From Streptomyces sedi (lineage in GTDB: Bacteria > Actinomycetota > Actinomycetes > Streptomycetales > Streptomycetaceae): a stretch of 64,000 nucleotides of DNA. The position numbers were made by a program, and so were the translations under genes. The notes below the pieces were generated by a model. It saw only the letters and a list, made by a program, of their open reading frames with translations, was not told the origin of the DNA and did no database searches. Positions 8,186 through 17,451 of this stretch are shown here, one piece after another; position 1 is the stretch's first letter; the number at the start of each line of letters is the position of its first letter. The DNA lies in NCBI RefSeq assembly GCF_006335015.1, contig NZ_VDGT01000004.1, positions 62,001 to 126,000 on the forward strand. Direction: 5' to 3'.

Positions 8186-9262
8186 TCACTCCCCGCCGCC
8201 CCCACCGCCGCCGTCCCCGCCACCGCCGCCGGAGTCCCCGCCCCCGGAGTCGCCACCCGAGCCACCGCCCGAGTCGCCGTCCGCGCCCCCGCCTCCGCCG
8301 TCGCTCCAGCCGTCGCCGGAGGCACCCGGGCCCGAGTCGTCGCGGCTCTCGCCCAGTCCGGTGTACCAGGGCAGCTCCCAGGTCGCCGGCACCTCGGGCG
8401 ACGGCTGGCTGTGCCGGCCGCCGAACCGCGCGGTGCCCGTCGCCTCGCCCAACCCCAGGGCCACGCCGCAGAGATGGGCCAGCGCGGCGTCCAACGGGTC
8501 CCGCGACCGGTGGCGGACGTCGGCCAACGGCAGCAGCCCGTTCACCGGGCGGCCCGTCGGGCGGGCGATCGTCGCCACGGGCTCCCCGTCGCGCAGCAGC
8601 CGCCCCGAGTCGCGTGTCGCGCGGATCAGTTCCCACTCCGTCGCGCCGTCCGAGAAGGTGACCGACCGCCCCCACCGGCCCCAGGTCGGCGCCATGTCCA
8701 CCGGCCGTTCGCCGATCGTGACCCCCAACCCGGCCAGCGGGTCGCCCGCCCCCGCCGACCAGCCGTAGGGGCCGCGCAACCGCACCGCGGGCGCGCCCTC
8801 GACCCACACGTCGGCCCGCACCAGCCGGCGGTCCACGGCCACCGTCACCGGCCGCCCGCCGGGTCCCGGCGCCTGCCTCCGCGCGATCCACAGCGGCACG
8901 CCCTCGGCCGCCGCCCGCCGCGCCGCCTCCCGCACCGCGCCCGCGCCGCCGGCGTGCCGCGCCGCCAACTCGCCGAGCGCGGCGGCGAATCCGGCGACGT
9001 CGCGCACCCGCAGCGGCAGCGCCGTCCCGCTCGCGCGGACCAGCGGAAGCCGCCCGGGGCCGTGCGGCAGCCCGGCCAGCGGCCGTTCGCTGCCGCCACC
9101 GCCCAGCCAGACGCCGCGCAGCCACGCGTCGGCGACGGCCACCAGCGCCAACTCGCCCACCGGCGTGCGCCGCGCGCCGACCCTCAGCTCGTGCTCGGTC
9201 AGCGTGACCGCGCGCGCCAGCGGGTTCCAGCCGCGCTTCTCCGCGTAACGCGTCAACTCCAT
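8186..9262 (-). CDS. Uncharacterised actinobacterial protein with Gly/Ser/Asp-rich tail
   Basis: 358 residues with no signal peptide, membrane segment or motif that I recognise. Residues 1-300 look globular (alternating hydrophobic/charged, many Trp and Arg: VADAWLRGVWLGG, PTWGRWGRSVTFSDGATEWEL). The last ~55 residues are a low-complexity tail of repeated GGGSGGDSGGG-type units, likely disordered. The start ATG at 9262 begins a clear coding stretch. The gene is divergent from the geosmin synthase across a 168-base spacer and convergent with phzF-like, its stop touching that gene's stop. A flexible exported or surface tail is possible, but nothing shows export. Confidence 0.55.
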   Translation of the reverse strand: MELTRYAEKRGWNPLARAVTLTEHELRVGARRTPVGELALVAVADAWLRGVWLGGGGSERPLAGLPHGPGRLPLVRASGTALPLRVRDVAGFAAALGELAARHAGGAGAVREAARRAAAEGVPLWIARRQAPGPGGRPVTVAVDRRLVRADVWVEGAPAVRLRGPYGWSAGAGDPLAGLGVTIGERPVDMAPTWGRWGRSVTFSDGATEWELIRATRDSGRLLRDGEPVATIARPTGRPVNGLLPLADVRHRSRDPLDAALAHLCGVALGLGEATGTARFGGRHSQPSPEVPATWELPWYTGLGESRDDSGPGASGDGWSDGGGGGADGDSGGGSGGDSGGGDSGGGGGDGGGGGGGE

Positions 9263-9400
9263 GCCCCGCTACCCCCGTTGCTCGTTGCCGTCGTGCTCTT
9301 CGGCGCCCGTTCGATACCCGTTGCGGGTACATCATGTGACTTATTGGGAGGCCGGGTAGTTCCCGAAACCGGGGGGTATGACTGTCTGCCGATCGGGTGA

Positions 9401-11653
<2,253 letters not shown>

Positions 11654-11659
11654 GTGCGC

Positions 11660-11702
11660 GCGTCGGTGGTCGGCCCGGGGGCCGGGGAGCGACCACCGAC
11701 GC
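11660..11702. terminator. Bidirectional hairpin terminator between geosmin synthase and rhamnogalacturonan lyase
   Basis: A perfect 13-bp inverted repeat, GCGTCGGTGGTCG (11660-11672) with CGACCACCGACGC (11690-11702), and a 17-base loop. It lies between two convergent stop codons and has no U tract, as is usual in streptomycetes. Confidence 0.8.
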
Positions 11703-11711
11703 CGCTGGGCC

Positions 11712-14060
11712 TCAGCGCGGGAGCGGGACCTGGGACCAGTCCATGTCGGCGGCGAGATAGAAGCCCGGGTGCGACGGCTGGTTGTAGGTGGTCTGCTGGC
11801 GGGCGACCTCGACGCGGTACTGGGGGTCGTGCATCAGGGTGTACAGCTTGTGGTCGGTGACCTCGGTGCTGGTGTAGATCCGGATCGCCGAGCTGTCCTC
11901 CGTCCGCAGCAGCAGCTCCTCGCGCCAGTCGCCCCAGATGTCGGCGACCAGCGACGGGTTGCCCTTGGTGTGGTTGTTGGTGCGGGTGCCCTCCGCCGTC
12001 AGCAGGGTGCCCCGCTGCCAGTCCTCGACGGTCGGCGTCACCTCCAGTGCCCCGTCCACGAGTTGGGTCGTGGGCTCGGCACCGAAGCGGATGCTGGCGT
12101 TGGTGCCCGGGGTCTCGTCCCCCAGCCGTTCGCCGTCCGCGCTCCACAGCCCGACGTCCGAGCCCCAGGTCTCAAGTCCCGGCCGTTCGGGGTCGATGTC
12201 CCCGACCATGCCGCGCCCGGTGTCGACGCCGGTGTAGCCGCCGTACAGCACCTCGCCGGTCTCGGCGTCGCGGAGCGCGTAACCGTAGGGCGCGCTCGGC
12301 CCGCCCTCGTGGACGGTGAAGATTTCGAGTCCTGGGCGGTGGGGGTCGATGTCGGTGACGTGCATGGCGTCGCCGTGGCCGAGGCGGGCGGTGGTGCCGG
12401 GGTTGTCGCTTTCGGGGGGCATGGGGGCGGTGGAGCTGTAGAGGAGTTGGCCGTCGTGGTCGAGGGTGGCGGAGCCGTAGACGATCTCCTGGTGGCCGTC
12501 GTGGTCGACGTCGGCGGAGGTGAGGGAGTGGAAGCCCTGGGTGGTGAGGGTGCCGTAGGTGGGGTCGGTGCCGTCGACGCCGTGGGGGGAGTCGTGGAAG
12601 GGGTTGGTCATGGGGGTGAAGCCGGAGTCGACGTTCCAGTGGGGGCGGATGCGGTGGCCGTCGAAGTGGTAGGTGGCCAGGGTGGTGCGGGTGTAGTAGC
12701 CGCGGGCGAAGACGGCGGCGGGGCGTTGGCCGTCGAGGTAGGCGACGGTGGCCAGGAAGCGGTCGACGCGGTTGCCGGGTTCGATGCGGCTCATGGCGTA
12801 GTCGCCCCACATCAGGCCGTCGTCGTGGCGGTCGGGGGTGTAGCGGACGGTGTCGAGTTCCCGTCCGGTGCGGCCGTCCAGGACGGTGAGGTATTCGGGG
12901 CCGTGGAGGATGAAGCCCTCGAAGTCGCGGAGTTGGTTGCGTGTGCTGCGGGCGGGGGCGTAGACGTCGACGAAGTGGTCGGCCAGGGCGGTGGCGTCGG
13001 TCTGGTTGAGGGGGTAGTCGTAGGCGGGTTCCAGGCCGAGGGCTTCTTCGAGGGTGGCGGGCCAGTTCCCGGCCGTGACCTCGGGGTGGGCGTGCCAGCC
13101 TTGGAAGGTGTCGACGAGGTGGTCGAAGTAGTCCTCGGCGGAGAGGCGGTAGTCGTCCGCGTGGCTGACGCCGTCGCGGGTGTCCTGGCGCGGGAGGGTG
13201 ATCGGGCGGGTGGTGGTGGGGCGACCGGCGGGGTTGTAGCGGGTGACGGTGGTGCCCGGCGCGGTCTTGAGCATGATCTCCGCACGGCCGTCCTGGTCGA
13301 AGTCGTAGACCAGGAACTGGGTGTAGTGCGCGCCGGCGCGGACGTTGACGCCGAGGTCGACGCGGTGCAGCAGGGTGCCGTCCAACTCGTAGGTGTCGAG
13401 GTAGACGTTGCCGGTGTAGCCGACCTGGGAGACGTCCTTGGAGTTGGAGGGGTCCCACTTGACGACGTACTCGTAGGCGCCGTCGCCGTCGACGTCCCCG
13501 ACGGACATGTCGTTCGCGGAGTAGGTGTACTCCTCACCGGCCGGGGTCACCCCGCCCGCGGGGCGCCGCAGCGGGATCTCATGGAAACGCTCGGAGGCCG
13601 GCGTCACGCTCGCACCAGGACGCCGCGACCCATCACGCTCACCCACCGGCACCACCCGATAACGCGAAACCGAAGTCCCCCCGGCGTCCAGGTAGTTCGT
13701 CGAATCCGAAACGGTCGCGACCTCACGCCCATCCCGCAACACCCGAAACTCCACACCCGAGACCCCGCTACCGGTATGCCCCCGCGCCTCCTCACCGAGC
13801 AACCGCCAACTCAGAAACACCCCCTCCTCCTGCGCCACCGCCACCAACCCGCGATTCAACGCCTCCAACTCCGGGCCCGAGCGTTCCATCCCGGCGTCCT
13901 CGGCCACCGCCCCCGACGCCCCACCACCCCACAACCCGGCGGTCAGCAGGGTCGCGGTCAGCAGCGCGACGCGGGAGCGGCGTCCGCGGCGGCTGCCGCG
14001 GCGGCTGTCGCGGCGGCTCTCACGGCGGCGGGCGGGGGGCGCGGCTCGTCGAGGTCTCAT
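11712..14060 (-). CDS. Secreted rhamnogalacturonan endolyase (polysaccharide lyase family 11)
   Basis: 782 residues matching PL11 enzymes (YesW/YesX type), which cleave the rhamnose-galacturonate backbone of pectin by beta-elimination. The N-terminus has an unusually Arg-rich n-region (RRESRRDSRRGSRRGRRSR), then a hydrophobic stretch and an Ala-x-Ala-like site near residue 52; Tat export is plausible. Residues ~60-150 look like a fibronectin-like domain. The rest is the beta-propeller with repeated Ca-binding DxDGDG-type loops (VGDVDGDGAYEYV, DFDQDGRAEI, DVDHDGHQEIV) and the family-typical NQTDATALADHFVDVYAP and HNVDSGFTP-like stretches. AGGAGG precedes the ATG at 14060. Two LacI-type operators lie upstream. 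Base composition changes sharply inside the gene at about 13,600 (see findings). Confidence 0.9.
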   Translation of the reverse strand: MRPRRAAPPARRRESRRDSRRGSRRGRRSRVALLTATLLTAGLWGGGASGAVAEDAGMERSGPELEALNRGLVAVAQEEGVFLSWRLLGEEARGHTGSGVSGVEFRVLRDGREVATVSDSTNYLDAGGTSVSRYRVVPVGERDGSRRPGASVTPASERFHEIPLRRPAGGVTPAGEEYTYSANDMSVGDVDGDGAYEYVVKWDPSNSKDVSQVGYTGNVYLDTYELDGTLLHRVDLGVNVRAGAHYTQFLVYDFDQDGRAEIMLKTAPGTTVTRYNPAGRPTTTRPITLPRQDTRDGVSHADDYRLSAEDYFDHLVDTFQGWHAHPEVTAGNWPATLEEALGLEPAYDYPLNQTDATALADHFVDVYAPARSTRNQLRDFEGFILHGPEYLTVLDGRTGRELDTVRYTPDRHDDGLMWGDYAMSRIEPGNRVDRFLATVAYLDGQRPAAVFARGYYTRTTLATYHFDGHRIRPHWNVDSGFTPMTNPFHDSPHGVDGTDPTYGTLTTQGFHSLTSADVDHDGHQEIVYGSATLDHDGQLLYSSTAPMPPESDNPGTTARLGHGDAMHVTDIDPHRPGLEIFTVHEGGPSAPYGYALRDAETGEVLYGGYTGVDTGRGMVGDIDPERPGLETWGSDVGLWSADGERLGDETPGTNASIRFGAEPTTQLVDGALEVTPTVEDWQRGTLLTAEGTRTNNHTKGNPSLVADIWGDWREELLLRTEDSSAIRIYTSTEVTDHKLYTLMHDPQYRVEVARQQTTYNQPSHPGFYLAADMDWSQVPLPR

Positions 14061-14082
14061 GTGCGGCTCCTCCTGGCGGAGT

Positions 14083-14094
14083 TGAGTCGATTCA
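14083..14094. promoter_or_regulatory. LacI-family-type operator, proximal
   Basis: TGAGTCGATTCA is a near-palindrome (10 of 12 positions) with the central CG usual for LacI-family sites. It lies 22 bases upstream of the PL11 lyase ATG, in the position of a blocking repressor site. A related site is 53 bases further upstream, about five helical turns. Confidence 0.5.
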
Positions 14095-14135
14095 CTTTTG
14101 GGGAGTGAGATCGCTGATTGCAGGGTGCGGTGGAG

Positions 14136-14147
14136 TGAGTCGTTTCA
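14136..14147. promoter_or_regulatory. LacI-family-type operator, distal
   Basis: TGAGTCGTTTCA shares 11 of 12 bases with the proximal site and resembles the TGAAACGTTTCA-type sites used by LacI-family sugar repressors. The regulator itself is not in the window. Pectin-derived sugars would be the expected inducer (inference). Confidence 0.45.
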
Positions 14148-14352
14148 ATGAACGGGTCGCCCGAGGCGGTCGCCGCGACGCTATGAGGGCGCTCGACGCC
14201 CGTCAAGAGTCAGGACACGGTGGGTCTGGCGACCGTGCCGGGGGGTGGTGCGAGGTACACCCCGACCGGGTGGGTGGCCGGGCTGACCGTGAACTGTCGC
14301 ATCGGAAGGATGGTGTGCGACGACGAACACGACCGTAGAAGGCGGGAACGAG

Positions 14353-15060
14353 ATGGCCACCGACACGCTGGGGCGGACGACCTCCGACGGGACCTCCCTC
14401 GACGGGGCGGTGCGGGAAGCGGGACGCGACGGTCACCCCGCGCGCCCCGACGCCCCCGCCGAGGGGCGGACCGCCGCGCTCCTCAAGGCGCCGTGGCGCG
14501 GGCTCGGCATCGCGCTCGCGACCATCTTCGTCTCGATACCGCTGTTCGCGCTGACGCTGGTCTCGATCTGCCTGATCCCGCTCGGTATCGGTCTCTACAC
14601 GACCCCCGTGCTCATGGCCTGGATGCGGGACTTCGCCGACTGGCGCAAGTCGCTGGTCGTCGGGTGGGCCGGCCTCCCGGTGCCGGAGGCGCGGCGCCTC
14701 GGGTGGGCCGAGGACGCGGGCGCCCCCCGCAGGACGCTGGTGCTGATGGCCGACCCGGCGAGCTGGCGGCAACTGTGGTGGCTGATGGGCGACATGACCG
14801 TCGGCCTGCTCGTCGCGCTGCTGCCGTTCGCCATGATCGCCCAGGCCGGCTACGGCTATGTGCTGGCGGCCGGCGTCTGGGAGCCGATCAACGACGCCGG
14901 CGGCAGCAACTGGTACGCCTTCATCAAGATCGAGGACCAGGACGCCGCCAACCAGGCCGCGCTGCTGGGCTCCGGCCTGCTGGTCGTCGCCATCCTCATC
15001 GCCGGCGCCGTGCTGCGCGGCAACCTCCGCCTCACCCGGCTGCTGATCGGCCGCTCCTGA
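14353..15060 (+). CDS. Membrane protein with 'putative sensor' domain (PF13796-like), no kinase attached
   Basis: 235 residues. A ~45-residue Gly/Asp/Pro-rich cytoplasmic N-terminus is followed by two close membrane segments (IALATIFVSIPLFALTLVSI and LIPLGIGLYTTPVLMAW), a cytosolic loop with ARRLGWAEDAG, and two further membrane segments (MTVGLLVALLPFAMIAQAG, ALLGSGLLVVAILIAGAVL). This is the four-helix 'sensor' unit that in actinobacteria is usually fused to a histidine kinase. Here it ends after RGNLRLTRLLIG with no kinase. The ATG at 14353 follows GGCGGGAACGAG. It could be a truncated kinase or a stand-alone modulator; the clean end and the terminator right after it favour a complete gene. 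Confidence 0.65.
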   Translation: MATDTLGRTTSDGTSLDGAVREAGRDGHPARPDAPAEGRTAALLKAPWRGLGIALATIFVSIPLFALTLVSICLIPLGIGLYTTPVLMAWMRDFADWRKSLVVGWAGLPVPEARRLGWAEDAGAPRRTLVLMADPASWRQLWWLMGDMTVGLLVALLPFAMIAQAGYGYVLAAGVWEPINDAGGSNWYAFIKIEDQDAANQAALLGSGLLVVAILIAGAVLRGNLRLTRLLIGRS

Positions 15061-15089
15061 CCGCCGCGGGCCTCCCCGCCCACCCGACC

Positions 15090-15134
15090 CCCGAGCCCCG
15101 GCGCCACTCCATCCCCAGCGCGCCGGGGCTCGGG
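15090..15134. terminator. Strong hairpin terminator, convergent genes
   Basis: A perfect 14-bp inverted repeat, CCCGAGCCCCGGCG (15090-15103) and CGCCGGGGCTCGGG (15121-15134), with a 17-base loop. It sits 30 bases after the sensor-domain gene and before the convergent immunity gene stop, so it can serve both strands. Confidence 0.8.
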
Positions 15135-15185
15135 TCGTCCTGTCTCGCCGTGTCGTACCGGCCGCACCGCCTTGGCGGCACTCTC

Positions 15186-15521
15186 TCAGCCGTAGTACTT
15201 GGTGACATTCGCGGGCGGCGCTCCCTTCTCACGCAACGCCCGCCTGATGCTGCTGGATACCAGCGCGAACTCCTCCCTGCTTATGCTTCGATGGCTGTCG
15301 TCCCGCACATCACTTTCCGTCGTGGAAGGCAGGGAGGAACCGTCCACCAGGGACATGCGCATGTCTCCCGCAGGCTCCCCCTCTGCTGTGGACGAGAAAA
15401 TTCTCCCTCCCTCGACATCGATGGTGACAAAGGTGAACCGTTCGCCGCCGTCGATGATGATCCGATAGATATGGAGACCATCCGTACTGCCGGCCAACTG
15501 GGCGAGAAATGACATCATCAT
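15186..15521 (-). CDS. Probable immunity protein for the adjacent polymorphic toxin
   Basis: 111 residues from an ATG at 15521 that follows GGAGAG, which itself lies right after the toxin stop codon. An upstream in-frame start at 15608 would overlap the toxin and lacks this signal. I recognise no named family. The sequence is a small soluble alpha/beta protein (GLHIYRIIIDGGERFTFVTIDVEGG, then REEFALVSSSIRRALREKG). Position directly 3' of a toxin on the same strand, small size and lower-GC codon use all fit an immunity protein. Function is inferred from context only. Confidence 0.6.
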   Translation of the reverse strand: MMMSFLAQLAGSTDGLHIYRIIIDGGERFTFVTIDVEGGRIFSSTAEGEPAGDMRMSLVDGSSLPSTTESDVRDDSHRSISREEFALVSSSIRRALREKGAPPANVTKYYG

Positions 15522-15537
15522 GAGTGAGACTCTCCGT

Positions 15538-17025
15538 TCAATGGGGCCGCTGGAATCCGAGCCCATCCCGCGACGGGGCTTCGCCGTCCCACCCCAAACC
15601 GGCCTCAACGGTCGCCCGGTGGGCTTCGTTGTAGCTGGGATTTCCCGTGTCGCGCATGTAGTTCGACTCGTATAGTTCGTGGCGAAGAAGCGTGATGTCC
15701 TCCGGGTGTGGAGTGCCTTGCTGAAGGCGTTGCCAGGCCTCCGCCATTCTGGGATTACTCTCGAATCTGGCCACCTCTGCCGGAACCCCGTAGTCCACGT
15801 AGTAGTCCAGCAGATGATCCTCCTCGAATACGTGGGACTTGATCTGCGCTATCTCGTCCCGGGTGAACCCGTATTCTGCAACGTTGGCGGCGATCCCGTC
15901 CACGTCGTCCGTTGCCCTGATGGAGTCGTACGCCTCGTCGGCCCACGCGTTGTCGAAGTCTTCTTCACTGCGCCAGGGGCGCACCTCCCCTCCGGTTTGA
16001 CGCCCCGGTGTGAAGACGTCATCGATGCCCCGGCGGATACCGCCCGCCAGGTCGCCCAGACCGCCGCGGGCAAGTCCTCTGAGGCCGGCGGCGAGTCCGC
16101 CGAGGGTGGTGAGCCCCTTGAAACCGGGGACGCAGTCAAGAGCCGCAAACGCGACATCGAGAAGTCCGACTTCTCCTCTGACGTACTTGATCAGTGTGTC
16201 GGCGAGAACGACCAGCGCCGCCGCGAGGACGACCCAGGCCAACGGGCCGCCGATGATCATGACGACGATGCCGAGCACCGCCACGATCACCTTGCAGATC
16301 TCCACCAGGGTGTCCCAGTTGTCGGTCACCCATTTGATGGCCTTCTCCCACCAGCGGCGATTCTGGATACCGGCGTCGCTTGCCTCTTCCACGTCGCGTG
16401 CGCATTCGCGGGCGGCCTCCTCCCTCATCTCCAGTGCGTCCGAGGCCAGTTGACGTGCCGCCCTGAGGCGTTCCTCCGCGTCGTCGACGCTTCCCTGGGC
16501 GGCTCTGGCCGCCGCCTCGGCGGCCTCGTGGTCGCGGGCGGCAGCGCGGACGTTCGCCTCGTCCGGTGGCTCGACGCCCTCACGTTCCCCTTCGCGCTGG
16601 AGACGCTCGGCTTCCTCTCCCGCGCGGCCCAGCCAGTCTGTCGCGTCTCCCAACGCTGACCGCGCGGAGGCGAGATCAGCCTGCGCGGTGACGGCGCGGT
16701 CCAGCGCGCGGTCGGCCATGCCCTGAGTGGTCTGCAGCTTGGGCCAGTAGGTGTTCAGCGCCTGCGAACAGAGACTGTAGGAGCCCTCCAGCTTGGTGAG
16801 GTTGTCCGGGACACCGTCGAACTCGCGGCGAAACGCCTCTGCCGACAGCCCCGCCCACTCCAGGACCGCACGCTCGGAGGCCAGCCCTCGAATCTTTCCC
16901 AACGCCTCTGCGACCTCGTCGGCGAACTCCTGTAACTCGTCCGCTAACTCCCGGACCTCGTCCGGATCGCCCGGAGTCGGATCGCTGTCCATCTCGACCG
17001 GTGACCAGTCGCTTGGCCGTGCCAT
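15538..17025 (-). CDS. Polymorphic toxin with N-terminal WXG-like secretion domain (type VII-type)
   Basis: About 495 residues. The N-terminal ~200 residues are alpha-helical with EWAGLSAEAFR (a WxG turn near residue 60) and long coiled-coil stretches rich in Ala/Glu/Arg, as in actinobacterial type VII-exported toxins. A hydrophobic pair follows (ICKVIVAVLGIVVMIIGG, WVVLAAALVVLADTLI), then a Gly-rich linker and a C-terminal ~120-residue module with TRDEIAQIKSHVF, EDHLLDYY, NPRMAEAWQRLQQGTPHPED, LLRHELYESNYM and YNEAH. The conserved HE...E and EAH residues look catalytic, but I cannot name the activity. The start is the ATG at 17025 with GGGGG upstream; a longer frame back to 17115 is possible. 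Codon use is less GC-biased than in neighbours, suggesting acquisition. No ESX secretion genes are in the window. Confidence 0.7.
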   Translation of the reverse strand: MARPSDWSPVEMDSDPTPGDPDEVRELADELQEFADEVAEALGKIRGLASERAVLEWAGLSAEAFRREFDGVPDNLTKLEGSYSLCSQALNTYWPKLQTTQGMADRALDRAVTAQADLASARSALGDATDWLGRAGEEAERLQREGEREGVEPPDEANVRAAARDHEAAEAAARAAQGSVDDAEERLRAARQLASDALEMREEAARECARDVEEASDAGIQNRRWWEKAIKWVTDNWDTLVEICKVIVAVLGIVVMIIGGPLAWVVLAAALVVLADTLIKYVRGEVGLLDVAFAALDCVPGFKGLTTLGGLAAGLRGLARGGLGDLAGGIRRGIDDVFTPGRQTGGEVRPWRSEEDFDNAWADEAYDSIRATDDVDGIAANVAEYGFTRDEIAQIKSHVFEEDHLLDYYVDYGVPAEVARFESNPRMAEAWQRLQQGTPHPEDITLLRHELYESNYMRDTGNPSYNEAHRATVEAGLGWDGEAPSRDGLGFQRPH

Positions 17026-17451
17026 GAGTACCCCCGCATGATGTCGATTGCGACGATTCCATGCCTCTCGACAGCGAACGTGCCCGCCGCCCCTTGTGGC
17101 TATGTTGCTTGACACGCCTCCTTTGTCGCATCGGTTCCTCGCAAGGGCCGACGCGTCCCGCGACGAACCGTGAGGAAGTCAGCCGATGATGCCCTCTCCG
17201 CGCGACGATGAAATCGACCTGCGGATCGGGGAGGACTGTCTTCGGCTGGTCGCCTGGTGAGAGAAGACCGTTCGGTGACACGGCGTTCCGGTGATCGACA
17301 TCGGAGTGGATCCACCCTGTGTGCACATGTGCCTGAGTCACGACGACTCGGCGATGGCCGAGTGGGGAACGTCCCGGGGAGTCTTCTCGCGACGCTCATC
17401 CGGACTCCGAGGGACGCACCCGTGGCGGAGGCGCGGTGAGGGCAGGGCGCT
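17026..17451. other. 426-base gap upstream of the toxin gene; one short hairpin, possible micro-ORF
   Basis: No confident gene. It should hold the toxin promoter on the minus strand. A 7-bp hairpin, ACTCGGC-GATG-GCCGAGT (17346-17363), could end transcription of the upstream minus-strand gene. On the plus strand a 24-codon frame at 17186-17260 begins with two ATGs about nine bases after GAGGAAG; it has no recognisable family and may be a decayed remnant. Composition is lower in GC than the flanking housekeeping DNA, like the toxin gene. Confidence 0.45.

Noticed and set aside
11769..14108. A 779-codon plus-strand frame opposite the PL11 lyase
   Set aside because: Its product is a monotonous Val/Gly-rich sequence; the minus-strand frame has clear Ca-binding repeats and a signal peptide.
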